A stretch of DNA of 64,000 nucleotides from Collinsella sp. Its GTDB lineage: Bacteria; Actinomycetota; Coriobacteriia; Coriobacteriales; Coriobacteriaceae. How positions within the stretch are numbered: the stretch's first letter is position 1; the number at the start of each line of letters is the position of its first letter. The stretch is taken from positions 8,005 to 72,004 of the forward strand of contig DXZO01000005.1 in assembly GCA_019419625.1 (NCBI GenBank). The letters are read 5' to 3'. Shown one piece after another: positions 25,206 through 33,833 of this stretch. The position numbers and the translations under genes were made by a program. Below the pieces are notes generated by a model. That model ran no database searches, had not been told where the DNA came from, and saw nothing but the letters and a program-made list of their open reading frames with translations.

Positions 25206-25823
25206 ATGGATCATAAAATGTCGCGCTCGCCGTGGGTTATTCATTACGACGGCTCGAGCTGCAACGGATGCGATATCGAGGTGCTGGCCTCGCTCACGCC
25301 GCTGTTCGATGCGGAGCGCTTTGGCGTGGTCAACACCGGCAACCCCAAGCATGCGGATATCTTTTTGGTGACGGGGTCGGTCAATGCCCAGAACCTGCCC
25401 GTCGTGCGCCAGATCTACAACCAGATGCTCGAGCCCAAGTGCGTTGTGGCGTGCGGCATTTGCGCGTGCTCGGGCGGCGTGTTCCGCGATGCCTACAACG
25501 TGATCGGCGGCGTGGACCGCGCGATTCCCGTGGACGTGTACGCGCCCGGGTGCGCCATTCGTCCCGAGACCGTGATCGATGCCATCGTGGAGGCGTGTGG
25601 CATCCTGGACCAGAAGGAGGCCGTGATGCGTGCTGGCGGTGACCCGCTTACCGTGGGCGGCGCCGCAACCTGGGACGGTGGCGTTGGGCTGGGCGAGGAC
25701 GGGTTTGTGGCCGCGGGGGCCGGGACTGACGGTGCCGGTGACGCGCCTGCCGGGAAGCCCGCCGCACCCGCTGCTGGCGACGCACCTGCTGAGACGCCCG
25801 TCGCTGCAAAGGAGGCCGAGTAA
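25206..25823 (+). CDS. echC: Ech hydrogenase small subunit (NuoB-like)
   Basis: The 205-aa iron-sulfur subunit carries the proximal [4Fe-4S] cluster next to the NiFe site. The cysteines of the NuoB/EchC family are present: SSCNGCDIEVLASLTP near residue 18, VACGICACSGGVF near 85, and YAPGCAIRP near 115. Residues beyond about 145 are an Ala/Gly/Pro-rich extension without cysteines that ordinary EchC lacks. It starts 12 bp after echAB with GGAGG upstream, and its stop overlaps the echD start (TAATG). Confidence 0.92.
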   Translation: MDHKMSRSPWVIHYDGSSCNGCDIEVLASLTPLFDAERFGVVNTGNPKHADIFLVTGSVNAQNLPVVRQIYNQMLEPKCVVACGICACSGGVFRDAYNVIGGVDRAIPVDVYAPGCAIRPETVIDAIVEACGILDQKEAVMRAGGDPLTVGGAATWDGGVGLGEDGFVAAGAGTDGAGDAPAGKPAAPAAGDAPAETPVAAKEAE

Positions 25824-26542
25824 TGCAAAAGGCTATCTATACCACCGTTGGGCTCGACGAGCTTCTGTCGCATGTCCAGGCGCTCAAGGGCGCCGGTGCC
25901 CGCTTTGTGCAGATGCACGCCGAGCGCTGTGTGGACGACGGATCGTATCGCCTGGTCTATACGTTTATCAACGTTCGTGCTGCTCAGGAGCATATTGCGC
26001 AGGACGGCAGCTATGCGATCGAGAACCTGGTGGTTGAGGGAATTGATCAGTACCAGGAGATTCCGTCCATCAGCTCGTACTATCCGGCGGTATTCCCGTT
26101 TGAAAACGAAGCGCACGACCTATTCGGTCTTGCCATCACCGATATGCAGATCGACTTTAAGGGCTTTTTCTACCAGGTCTCGACTGCCGAGCCCATGAGC
26201 GTTATCACGCCCGAGGTGAAGGCCGCGCGCGAGAAGGCCATGAAAGTCCGCGCGGCCGCCGAGGCCAAGGCGCGCAAGGCCGCGGCCGAGAAAGTCGCCG
26301 CGGCTGCGGCCGCTGCGGGGAAGGGCGCCGCGGGTGTCGGCGATGCTGCGAGCGTTGCTGCCGTCCAGCCCGCTGCGGCTGCCGGCTCCGATACTCAGCA
26401 CGATGAGGCTGCTGCGAAGGCCGCGCTCAAGGCCGCCGAGATGGAGGCAAAGCTCGCCGCCATGGATCCCGAGAAAGCGGCCAAGGTCCGTGCGGCGCTT
26501 GCCGCCAAGGCCGCCCGCGACAAGCAGAAAAAGGAGGCGTAA
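25823..26542 (+). CDS. echD: Ech hydrogenase subunit, NuoC-like
   Basis: The 239-aa protein has an N-terminal NuoC/EchD-type domain (about 1-130), recognisable from ISSYYPAVFPFENEAHDLFG, the family's conserved acidic-aromatic patch. The remaining 100 residues are Ala/Lys/Glu-rich and likely form a long helix or disordered tail (for example AKARKAAAEKVAAAAAA). The tail is absent from typical EchD proteins. It is a structural subunit of the peripheral arm, contacting the large subunit. It overlaps echC by one base and contains the echE ribosome-binding site AAGGAGG at its 3' end. Confidence 0.88.
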   Translation: MQKAIYTTVGLDELLSHVQALKGAGARFVQMHAERCVDDGSYRLVYTFINVRAAQEHIAQDGSYAIENLVVEGIDQYQEIPSISSYYPAVFPFENEAHDLFGLAITDMQIDFKGFFYQVSTAEPMSVITPEVKAAREKAMKVRAAAEAKARKAAAEKVAAAAAAAGKGAAGVGDAASVAAVQPAAAAGSDTQHDEAAAKAALKAAEMEAKLAAMDPEKAAKVRAALAAKAARDKQKKEA

Positions 26543-26547
26543 GGCCC

Positions 26548-27636
26548 ATGGCACATCGCTCCGTTATTCCGTTTGGCCCGCAGCACCCGGTGCTGCCCGA
26601 GCCGCTTCATCTGGACCTGGTGATTGAGGACGACCGCGTCATCGAGGCAATTCCGCAGATTGGCTTTGTGCACCGCGGGCTCGAGAAGCTCACCGAAAAG
26701 CGCGACATGCATCAGTTTGGCTACATCGCCGAGCGCATCTGCGGCATTTGCGCCGTGGGCCACAGCTGCGGCTATGCCAGCGCCTGCGAGCGCATGCTCG
26801 ACATCGAGGTGCCCGGCCGCGTGCAGTATATCCGCACCATTTTGCACGAGCTTTCGCGCATCCACTCGCATCTATTGTGGCTGGGCCTGCTCGCCGACGC
26901 CTTTGGTTTTGAGGCGCTGTTCTATCGGTCATGGACCCTGCGTGAGCAGATTCTCAAGATCTTTGAGAGCACGTGCGGCGGGCGCGTGATTCTGTCGATC
27001 AACGAGATTGGCGGCCTTAAGCATGATATCGAGGACTCCGAGCTGGCAGGCATTGTCCAGACGCTCGACGCCATGCGCCCCGACTACGAGGCCCTGGTGC
27101 ATACGTTTTTGGACGATGACAGCTGCGGCGAGCGTCTGCACGGCGTGGGCGTGATCAGCAAGAAGGACGCACTGGAGCTTTCGATGGTCGGCCCGTTCGG
27201 CCGCGCCTCGGGCGTGGACTATGACGTGCGCATGTTTGGCGACGGCGCCTATGCGGATTTGGCTGCGTTTGAGCCAATTGTCGCTACCGATGGCGACTGC
27301 TATGCCCGCTGCCAGGTGCGTTGCGCCGAGGTCACGCAGGCTATGGACATCATCAAGGAGCTTGTGGGCAAGATTCCGCACGACGGTATCGGCGGGCGCA
27401 CCAAGCTCACGCCGGCCGACGGCGCGCGCGGCGAGGTTGTGATTGAGCAGCCGCGCGGCGAGGCGTATTACTATGTGCGCGGCAACGGCACCAAGAACTT
27501 GGACCGTTTCCGTGTGCGCACGCCGACGTCGCAGAACCTGGCGGGTCTGACACATGCGCTGCAGGGCGTGCTCCTTGCCAACGTGCCCATGATTATCCTG
27601 ACCATCGACCCCTGCATTAGCTGCACGGAAAGGTAG
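26548..27636 (+). CDS. echE: Ech [NiFe]-hydrogenase large (catalytic) subunit
   Basis: The 362-aa protein keeps all four nickel-ligating cysteines: RICGICAVGHS (Cys65, Cys68) and DPCISCTER at the C-terminus (Cys356, Cys359). This marks a true hydrogenase rather than a complex I NuoD subunit, which has lost them. It ends three residues after the last ligand, so there is no long C-terminal peptide for a maturation protease to remove, as known for some Ech/Coo enzymes. It reduces protons with electrons from ferredoxin, or the reverse. No hyp maturation genes are in the window, so these must lie elsewhere. Confidence 0.94.
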   Translation: MAHRSVIPFGPQHPVLPEPLHLDLVIEDDRVIEAIPQIGFVHRGLEKLTEKRDMHQFGYIAERICGICAVGHSCGYASACERMLDIEVPGRVQYIRTILHELSRIHSHLLWLGLLADAFGFEALFYRSWTLREQILKIFESTCGGRVILSINEIGGLKHDIEDSELAGIVQTLDAMRPDYEALVHTFLDDDSCGERLHGVGVISKKDALELSMVGPFGRASGVDYDVRMFGDGAYADLAAFEPIVATDGDCYARCQVRCAEVTQAMDIIKELVGKIPHDGIGGRTKLTPADGARGEVVIEQPRGEAYYYVRGNGTKNLDRFRVRTPTSQNLAGLTHALQGVLLANVPMIILTIDPCISCTER

Positions 27637-27643
27637 GCGCGGC

Positions 27644-27985
27644 ATGAGTTTGCTGACATTTGCCAAGACGGCCTTGGGTTCTATGGTCAAGCAGCCAGTA
27701 ACGGTGTGCTATCCGCAGGAGGAGCTGACGGCACCCGAGCGCTTGCGCGGGCGCATCGTCAACGACATGGACGTGTGCATTTGCTGCGGCATGTGTGCGC
27801 GCCGCTGCCCGGCGGGTGCGCTCGCGGTCGATCGCAAGGGCGGAACGTGGTCGATTGACCCGTATGCTTGCGTGGTGTGCGGCGAGTGCATCGAGAGCTG
27901 CCCCAAGCGCTGCCTGACTATGGACACCGCGCGCACTCCAGTCGCGGCGGACAAGACCCCCACGGTAGAAACCAAGCCGGAATAG
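27644..27985 (+). CDS. echF: Ech hydrogenase ferredoxin-like subunit (NuoI-like)
   Basis: The 113-aa protein has two adjacent [4Fe-4S] motifs, CICCGMCARRCP (about residues 43-54) and CVVCGECIESCP (about 73-84). It is the last gene of the operon, 7 bp after echE. It probably receives electrons from soluble ferredoxin and passes them to the EchC cluster. A Pro/Thr/Lys tail follows the second motif. The reduced ferredoxin it would use is the same pool that NfnAB exchanges with NAD(P)H. Confidence 0.92.
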   Translation: MSLLTFAKTALGSMVKQPVTVCYPQEELTAPERLRGRIVNDMDVCICCGMCARRCPAGALAVDRKGGTWSIDPYACVVCGECIESCPKRCLTMDTARTPVAADKTPTVETKPE

Positions 27986-28006
27986 CGCTGGAATAGAGCT
28001 GGAATA

Positions 28007-28040
28007 GGGGCCGGTGGGGCAAAAATGCCCCACCGGCCCC
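28007..28040 (+). terminator. Hairpin ending the Ech operon
   Basis: GGGGCCGGTGGGGC / GCCCCACCGGCCCC forms a perfect 14-bp stem with loop AAAAAT, 21 bp past echF. There is no U-tract, so it is a strong hairpin but not a canonical terminator. Confidence 0.6.
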
Positions 28041-28321
28041 GCGCTTAAACGCGCGGTTGTGCCGTCGCGAACAAAACTATGCTGGATTACGGGGCTGGAT
28101 AGCGAACCTCCGACCATGCAGAAAATCGCAAAAACAAAACCGCAGGTAGAACGCCTGCGGTTTTTCATAAAACGCGGTTGTAGTCGGGGGTATCGGGTCA
28201 AACGTAGTAGATGGGCCAGTTTCGTGGCGAGCGGTTCCGGCTGATCCCTTGGGGACGGAGGGAAACGGATCATTTTGGTCCCGCGAGGCTGGCGGAGGCA
28301 CTCGTGCAGGGCCGCCCGAAC

Positions 28322-28480
28322 AAAACTATGCCGGTTTACGGGGCTGAGTCACGAGTCCCCAACCATGCCGATATTCGTGAAAATAAAATCGCAGGTAGAC
28401 GAGCCGTCATTTTGCAGAAAACGCGGGTATGGATGGGGGTCCTGAGTTTAGCCCCGTAAACCGGCATAGTTTTGAAATGG
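28322..28480. repeat. TIR element, copy 2 (AAAACTATGCCGG family)
   Basis: Perfect 23-bp ends lie at 28322-28344 and 28451-28473 (AAAACTATGCCGGTTTACGG...), with GAAATGG extending the right end. The interior matches copy 1 loosely: CCAACCATGCC, TAAAATCGCAGGTAGA and GTATGGATGGGGGT, in order. Confidence 0.82.
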
Positions 28481-28534
28481 TATTAAATCGGTGGCAGCCA
28501 TTTTGCTATGCCGGGGCGGTCAGTCGTTGGGCAA

Positions 28535-29164
28535 CTACCCTCGCAGGTAGGCGATGGCGATCTGCGTGCGGTTGCGCAGGCCCATCTTTGCAAGGATCGA
28601 GCTGATGTGGTTGCGCACGGTGCCTTCGCCCATGTAGGCGGTGGCGGCGATCTCCTTGTTGTCGAGGCCGCGGGCGATGAGCTCGGCGACTTCGAACTCG
28701 CGGTCGGTTAGGCCGGCAAAGGCTGCGGGCCGGCGGGGCGCGTCGGCTTCGGTGTCCGCCCCATCAAAATCGATGTCCTCGATCGCCTTGCCTTCGAGCA
28801 CACGTTTGCCATCCATGACCTGCGCCAACGCTGGCGGAATGGCGGCGACATCGGTTTTAATCAGGTAGCCGCGGGCGCCCAGCTTGAGCGCCGACACAAT
28901 GTATTCGTCATCCGAAAACGTCGTCAGAAACACCACGCGCGCCGCAGGGTCGCGCTCAAGGATTTCGCGTGCCGCCGAAAGGCCGTCGCGTCCCGGCATC
29001 TGGATGTCGAGCAGCGCGATATCGGGTGCGTGCTCAGCGTAGAGCGCGACCGCTTCGTCGCCATTGGCGCCGGTGCCCACTACCTCGATTTGCGGCTGGG
29101 CGCCCAGGATAATCTTGAGCGAATCGACCACCAAGCGGTCGTCGTCGACAACGATGAGCCTCAT
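28535..29164 (-). CDS. Two-component response regulator, NarL/LuxR type
   Basis: The 209-aa protein has an N-terminal receiver domain with the acidic pair VDDDR, phosphoacceptor Asp53 in ALLDIQMPG, Thr/Ser at VVFLTTF and Lys in GYLIKTD. A linker leads to a C-terminal LuxR-type HTH: LTDREFEVAELIARGLDNKE, then GTVRNHISSILAKMGLRNRT. It overlaps the upstream kinase gene by 4 bp (ATGA) and is certainly its partner. The pair is divergent from an ABC-2 exporter operon, the likely target of regulation. Confidence 0.93.
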   Translation of the reverse strand: MRLIVVDDDRLVVDSLKIILGAQPQIEVVGTGANGDEAVALYAEHAPDIALLDIQMPGRDGLSAAREILERDPAARVVFLTTFSDDEYIVSALKLGARGYLIKTDVAAIPPALAQVMDGKRVLEGKAIEDIDFDGADTEADAPRRPAAFAGLTDREFEVAELIARGLDNKEIAATAYMGEGTVRNHISSILAKMGLRNRTQIAIAYLRG

Positions 29165-30306
29165 CGGTCCTCATCTCCTTGCTGTTTGGGAATGGTGGCA
29201 AACACGCGCCAACCGGGGGAGCCGGCGCGCGGGCCGGCGGTGAAGGTGCCGCCAAGCGCCTCAATGCGCTCGCGCATGGAGGCGAGCCCCATGCCCTCCG
29301 CGGCGCCGCGGCCGCTTGCTTGGGCCCCGCCCACGCCATCGTCGGTAACGATGAGCTGGTAAAACGATGGATGCTCCAAGCATCGCACAGCAACGTTTTG
29401 CGCGCGGGCGTGGCGCATGGCGTTGGAGAGCGCCTCGCGCAGGACCGCCGAAAAGCAGTTTGCGACATTTGCGGGCGCATGCTCGGCCAAAACTTCAAGC
29501 TCAATCTGCGGGCCGCCATCCGAGCGCGCGCCTTCAACAATGCGTTCGAGCTGCACGGAAAGGTCGACGGCGTTGTCGTTGAGCGCATGGACGCTGGCGC
29601 GTACGAGCTGGAGCGCCTCGTCAACCGTGCGTTTGACGTCGGCGAAATCGGCGGCGACGCCGGGCTCGTCGGCGTGGACCACGCGCAGGGCTTCGGCCTG
29701 TAGCGAGGCGCGCGTGAGCTGGTGGCCGACGTTATCGTGGATCTCGCGCGCGATGCGGGCGCGTTCGGCGAGCGTCGCGAGCTGGACTTCGTAGTCCTGG
29801 CGGTCGGCAAGATCGCGGTTGCGCGCCTCGAGCGCGAGGGCTCGTTCCTGCAGCTCGTCGCGGGTACGGCGCATGCGCTGCTGCTCGCGCTCCAACTGGG
29901 CGGTGCGTAGCGATAGCAAGGTGGCGGCAACCGAAAGGATGGCGGCCAGCAGAAGCGTTCGGGCGGTAAGCGCGTCGGCGCGAAGGTCCGCGACGAGCGC
30001 AAAGGCAAAGACGGAACCAATGCCCAGCGCGACCCAAACGCGTTCACGGCGCATCCGCCGCGCGATGTCATAGAAGGCGAGAGGCGCAAACGGCACAAAC
30101 GGCGGCACGAAGACGGCCGCGATGATGTAAATGTAGCTCGCGGCTTCGCTTGCGCGGCGCGTGCGTTCCCCCTGTGCGACCTCGGCCAGTGAGGCGGCAA
30201 TAACGCCAAGGCAAAACGCCGCGACCAGGCGAGCGTCCACAGCAAGACCCATGGCGGCTGCGATACAGCACGCCAGCACGATCGATTTGTCGAAAAGCCT
30301 GTTCAT
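29161..30306 (-). CDS. Sensor histidine kinase (HisKA_3 family)
   Basis: The protein is about 381 aa. The N-terminal 150 residues hold about five hydrophobic segments with no clear extracellular sensor domain, so it probably senses within or through the membrane. A coiled region (LEREQQRMRRTRDELQERAL) leads to the dimerisation/phosphoacceptor segment RIAREIHDNVGHQLTRASLQ, then a HATPase domain with LREALSNAMRHA, DDGVG and GMGLASMRERIEALGG. The start at 30306 (MNRLFDKS) is chosen because the longer upstream frame is Cys/Arg-rich and non-hydrophobic; the ribosome-binding site is weak. Confidence 0.88.
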   Translation of the reverse strand: MNRLFDKSIVLACCIAAAMGLAVDARLVAAFCLGVIAASLAEVAQGERTRRASEAASYIYIIAAVFVPPFVPFAPLAFYDIARRMRRERVWVALGIGSVFAFALVADLRADALTARTLLLAAILSVAATLLSLRTAQLEREQQRMRRTRDELQERALALEARNRDLADRQDYEVQLATLAERARIAREIHDNVGHQLTRASLQAEALRVVHADEPGVAADFADVKRTVDEALQLVRASVHALNDNAVDLSVQLERIVEGARSDGGPQIELEVLAEHAPANVANCFSAVLREALSNAMRHARAQNVAVRCLEHPSFYQLIVTDDGVGGAQASGRGAAEGMGLASMRERIEALGGTFTAGPRAGSPGWRVFATIPKQQGDEDR

Positions 30307-30505
30307 ACGGGTATTGTACGCGAAGCCGCGCGTGGTGGAGGAGTCGCCAGCGCAACCGTGACATTCCTCCCGCGCGGCAAAGCGGGGGCGCCGGCAGGCC
30401 GCACGACCAAGACCCCCGCACTCGTGACAAAGCTCACTGGTGCGCGCCGGCGGCTCCTGCGATGATGCAATCGTACCGGGCCGCAATCAACAGAAGGGCC
30501 GCCTC

Positions 30506-31444
30506 ATGACAGACATCGTCCACGTCGAAAACCTCGTCAAGCGCTACGACGACCTTATCGCGCTCGACCACTTTAACCTGAGCATCGCCCCCGGCGAGAT
30601 TTTTGGCCTGCTGGGCCCCAACGGCTCGGGCAAGACTACGTCCATCAACTGCGTCCTGCAGCTGCTCGCCTACGACAAGGGAATCATCGAGCTGTTCGGC
30701 GAGCCCATGACGCCCACCCGCTACGACCTCAAGCGCCGCATCGGCGTGGTGCCGCAGCAGGTGGCGGTGTTCGACGAGCTCACCGTGCGCGAGAACATCG
30801 ACTATTTCTGCAGCCTTTACGTTAGCGACCGCAAGCGCCGCCGCGCGCTGGTGGACGAGGCGATCGACTTTGTCGGCCTGGGCGACTTTACCAAGTTCCG
30901 CCCCGGCAAGCTCTCGGGCGGCCTGGCGCGTCGCCTCAACATCGCCTGCGGCATCGCGCACAAGCCCGAGCTCATCTTCTTTGACGAGCCCACGGTGGCA
31001 GTCGACCCGCAGAGTCGCAACGCCATCCTGGAGGGCATCTGCCGCTTGCGCGACGAGGGCGCCACGGTGGTGTATACCAGCCATTACATGGAGGAAGTCG
31101 AGCAGATTTGCAGCCGCATCATGATCATGGACGGCGGACGTGTGCTGGCGCAGGGCACTAACGACGAGCTCAAGCGCATGATTCAGATGGGCGAGAAGAT
31201 TGTAATCGAGGTCGGCGAGGTTCCGAGTGCGGCGCTCGGTGCCGTCGCAAGCCTGCCGCACGTTCTGGACCTTTCGGCAACGGCGGGACAGCTCACGTTT
31301 TCGTGCGAAGCGAGCCCGCACAACCTGACGGACATTCTCGATGCGCTGCGCTCGCATGACGTGCCGCTCGGCCGCATCTATTCCGAACCGCCGACCCTCA
31401 ACGACGTGTTCCTCGAGATCACCGGCCGCGAGCTGCGCGACTAG
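30506..31444 (+). CDS. ABC transporter ATP-binding protein (ABC-2 / drug-exporter type)
   Basis: The 312-aa ATPase has Walker A GLLGPNGSGKTTS, Q-loop VVPQQVAVFDELTV, signature KLSGGLARRLNIA, Walker B LIFFDEPTVAVDP and H-loop TSHYMEEVEQ. It also has the C-terminal domain of DrrA/CcmA-like exporters, ending LNDVFLEITG. The signature Gln is replaced (SGGLARR), a common variant in this subfamily. The start at 30506 follows AGAAGGG. It forms an operon with two ABC-2 permeases and is divergent from the two-component system. Confidence 0.93.
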   Translation: MTDIVHVENLVKRYDDLIALDHFNLSIAPGEIFGLLGPNGSGKTTSINCVLQLLAYDKGIIELFGEPMTPTRYDLKRRIGVVPQQVAVFDELTVRENIDYFCSLYVSDRKRRRALVDEAIDFVGLGDFTKFRPGKLSGGLARRLNIACGIAHKPELIFFDEPTVAVDPQSRNAILEGICRLRDEGATVVYTSHYMEEVEQICSRIMIMDGGRVLAQGTNDELKRMIQMGEKIVIEVGEVPSAALGAVASLPHVLDLSATAGQLTFSCEASPHNLTDILDALRSHDVPLGRIYSEPPTLNDVFLEITGRELRD

Positions 31445-31453
31445 GGGGCGGCC

Positions 31454-32641
31454 ATGTTCAACACCATCATCACCACGGTCAAGACGCTGCTGCGCCGGCC
31501 GAGCACGTGGGTCTGGGGCGCTCTCTTTCCTATTGCGCTTTCCACGATGTTCATGTTTATGTTTGCGAACCTCAGCTCCGACGGCACGGTCGACCCGGTG
31601 CCGGTTACCGTCGTGGCGGACGAGGCCTGGGATGCCTCGACCTTTAAGGACGTGGCAGCTTCGCTTGCCAAGGCAGGCGACGACCAGCTGCTCGATGTGA
31701 GCGAGTACGAAGACTTGGCTGCCGCGCGCAAAGCGCTCAAGGCCGGCGAGGTCGCGGGCATCTATATGGTCGATGCCGCGGGCACGCCCAGGCTCACGCT
31801 GCTATCGAGTTACGACAGCTCGCGCGCCTCGTCGGTGCTCACCGACCGCAGCATCCTTGAAACGGTGGCAAGCTCGTATACGCAAAATACCGAGCTCATG
31901 CGCCAGATTGCCCAGGACAACCCGGTGGCGCTCGCCGACCCCGAGGCGGTTACGCGCGCCCTGTCGCTCGAGGGCGGCACCCGCCGCGTAAGCCTGACAC
32001 GAACCACGCCCGATGGCACGGTCATCTACTACTACGCGCTCTTTGGCCTGGTCGCGATGATGTCTGCCGAGTTTGCCGCCTTGAGCGTCGTCGATTTGCA
32101 GCCTAATTTGTCGGGCCTTGGCGCGCGCCGCTGCGTGGGCGGTCTTTCCAAGACGGCGTCGCTGGCCGGCATTTTTGTCGGCTCGTGGCTGGTTTCCTTT
32201 GCATCGATGGCGGTTGCGATCGGCTACGTGCGCCTGGTCGTGGGCGTCGACTTTGGCGGGCGCGAGGGGTTGTGCCTGCTGGGCGGGGCTGCATCCGCGC
32301 TTGCCGCCACGGGCCTGGGGCTTTTTGTGGGCACGCTTCCCGTTAAGGGCGGCAAGGCATCCAAGTCGGGCATCCTCACGGGCTTTGCCACCACGTGCGC
32401 TTTGTTCGCCGGGCTCTACGGCGAGCCGGCGATGGCGCTTGCCGACGACGTCGCTCGCGCCTGCCCGGCCGAGTGCTGGCTCAATCCCGTCAAGCTCATC
32501 TGCGACATGTTCAATCGCCTGTATTTTTTTGAGGACCTGGGGCCCTTCGCTGTTCGCGCCGGCGCGCTGGTCCTCATGGCCCTGGTGTTTGTTGCCGCCG
32601 CTACGCTGATCTTTGGAAGGAGCCGCTATGAGCACCTTTAA
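31454..32641 (+). CDS. ABC-2 type permease subunit 1
   Basis: The 395-aa protein has the ABC-2 permease layout: one N-terminal membrane helix (about residues 20-45) and a large extracytoplasmic domain (about 45-190). Five hydrophobic segments follow (about 195-385), including YYYALFGLVAMMSAEFAAL. The substrate is unknown; such exporters handle antibiotics, peptides or lipids. It starts 10 bp after the ATPase and overlaps the next permease by 14 bp. Confidence 0.85.
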   Translation: MFNTIITTVKTLLRRPSTWVWGALFPIALSTMFMFMFANLSSDGTVDPVPVTVVADEAWDASTFKDVAASLAKAGDDQLLDVSEYEDLAAARKALKAGEVAGIYMVDAAGTPRLTLLSSYDSSRASSVLTDRSILETVASSYTQNTELMRQIAQDNPVALADPEAVTRALSLEGGTRRVSLTRTTPDGTVIYYYALFGLVAMMSAEFAALSVVDLQPNLSGLGARRCVGGLSKTASLAGIFVGSWLVSFASMAVAIGYVRLVVGVDFGGREGLCLLGGAASALAATGLGLFVGTLPVKGGKASKSGILTGFATTCALFAGLYGEPAMALADDVARACPAECWLNPVKLICDMFNRLYFFEDLGPFAVRAGALVLMALVFVAAATLIFGRSRYEHL

Positions 32642-33833
32642 GACCGCGCTTCGCATGGCGCTGGCGCACCCGTTCTACCTGCTCATCTACACGGTGTTTA
32701 TCTCGCTGATGGGCGTGTTCATCGCGGCTTCGGTGAGCTGGAACTCGTCGCAGCTTACCGAGTACAAGCCCTACGACACCAACGTGATCGTGGTCGACCG
32801 CGACAATAGCGACCTTTCGCGAGCGCTTACCAAGCACCTGGGTTCGCGTTTTGAGCTGGTCACGGGCATCGGCGACGATACATACGATCTTGCGGACGCG
32901 CTCTCCAAGAGCAACAGCGCCAAGGGTAGCGCCGACTGCGTGTTCTTTATCCCGGAGGGGTTTGAGGACGATCTTGTTGCAGCCGCCCGTGCGGGGGAGG
33001 CCCTGCCCAAGCTCGATGTGACCTACGGCGCTGGCACCATGGCGGCTGCGCTTTCGTCTGCCGAGGCCTCGCGCTGGATCTCGCTCGCGGGCGCCGCGGC
33101 GGCGCTTGAACCCGCTGCCTCCAACGGCGACGTCGCAAGGGCCGCCGAGCACGCGGCCGCAAAGCGCGCGGAGGTCCAGATCGAGCAGGTCAAGGTCGAC
33201 TCGACTGCTGCTACCACGCTCGAGTCGTACTTCAACTTTGGCGCGTACGCGATCATCTCGTCGGTCATCGTGTCGGTAGGACTGGTGTTTTCGGGCATGA
33301 ACGAGCCCGAGCGCGTGCGCCGCATGGATGCCAGCCCGGTCTCTGAGCGCCAGCGTTCGCTCGCTGTGTTCGCGGCCGCCGCCGTGCTCACCGTCTGCAT
33401 CTGGCTCGTGTCGAGCATGATGGGCGTCGTGGGCTTTGCCAGCGCGGTTGCCGAGGTCGGCGTGGGTCGCGTGTGCCTGGCGGTGGCGGCAACGTTTGCC
33501 CTGGCGTGCACGCCGCTGGCTGTTGGCTTTACGCTGTCGAGCCTGGGCGCGCGCGAGGAGCTGCTCAACGGTGTGGGCAACCTGCTCGGCATGCTCATGA
33601 CGTTTTTGGGCGGCGCCTGGATGCCGCTGTCGCTCATGGGCTCGGCCGTGCAGACGGTGGCGCACTTTGTGCCGACGTATTGGGTGAACGACGCGATCGG
33701 CAAGGCGCTCGCCGCGGACCTGACGTCCACCGTGCTGGGCGACATCGCCTGCGATCTGGGCGTCACGGTGCTCTTCGCCGCCGCCATCGCCGCCGTAGGC
33801 CTGGCCCTCACCCGCGCCAAATCCCACGCCTAG
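32628..33833 (+). CDS. ABC-2 type permease subunit 2
   Basis: The 401-aa paralogue of the preceding permease has the same topology: an N-terminal helix (FYLLIYTVFISLMGVFIAAS), an extracytoplasmic domain of about 170 residues, and a cluster of membrane segments including AYAIISSVIVSVGLVFSGMN. ATG 32628 is chosen because AAGGAG lies 6 bp upstream, inside the previous gene. The two permeases probably form a heterodimer with the ATPase encoded upstream. Confidence 0.86.
   Translation: MSTFKTALRMALAHPFYLLIYTVFISLMGVFIAASVSWNSSQLTEYKPYDTNVIVVDRDNSDLSRALTKHLGSRFELVTGIGDDTYDLADALSKSNSAKGSADCVFFIPEGFEDDLVAAARAGEALPKLDVTYGAGTMAAALSSAEASRWISLAGAAAALEPAASNGDVARAAEHAAAKRAEVQIEQVKVDSTAATTLESYFNFGAYAIISSVIVSVGLVFSGMNEPERVRRMDASPVSERQRSLAVFAAAAVLTVCIWLVSSMMGVVGFASAVAEVGVGRVCLAVAATFALACTPLAVGFTLSSLGAREELLNGVGNLLGMLMTFLGGAWMPLSLMGSAVQTVAHFVPTYWVNDAIGKALAADLTSTVLGDIACDLGVTVLFAAAIAAVGLALTRAKSHA

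Larger units (their letters stand above)
27986..28534. other. 549-bp gene-free stretch with hairpin and repeat mosaic
   Basis: After the operon hairpin (28007-28040) comes a truncated left end of the AAAACTATGCCGG element (28073-28098). A hairpin AAAACCGCAGGTAGA...CCTGCGGTTTTT follows (about 28137-28165), then the 30-mer built on AAACGTAGTAGATGGG (28200-28229), GGGGACGGAGGGAAACGGAT (28251-28270) and a complete TIR element (28322-28480). No coding frame is credible. Modules match those at 12.7-13.2 kb. Confidence 0.7.

Noticed and set aside
26548..27636. NuoD of complex I
   Set aside because: All four nickel-binding cysteines are present, which complex I lacks; gene set and order match Ech.
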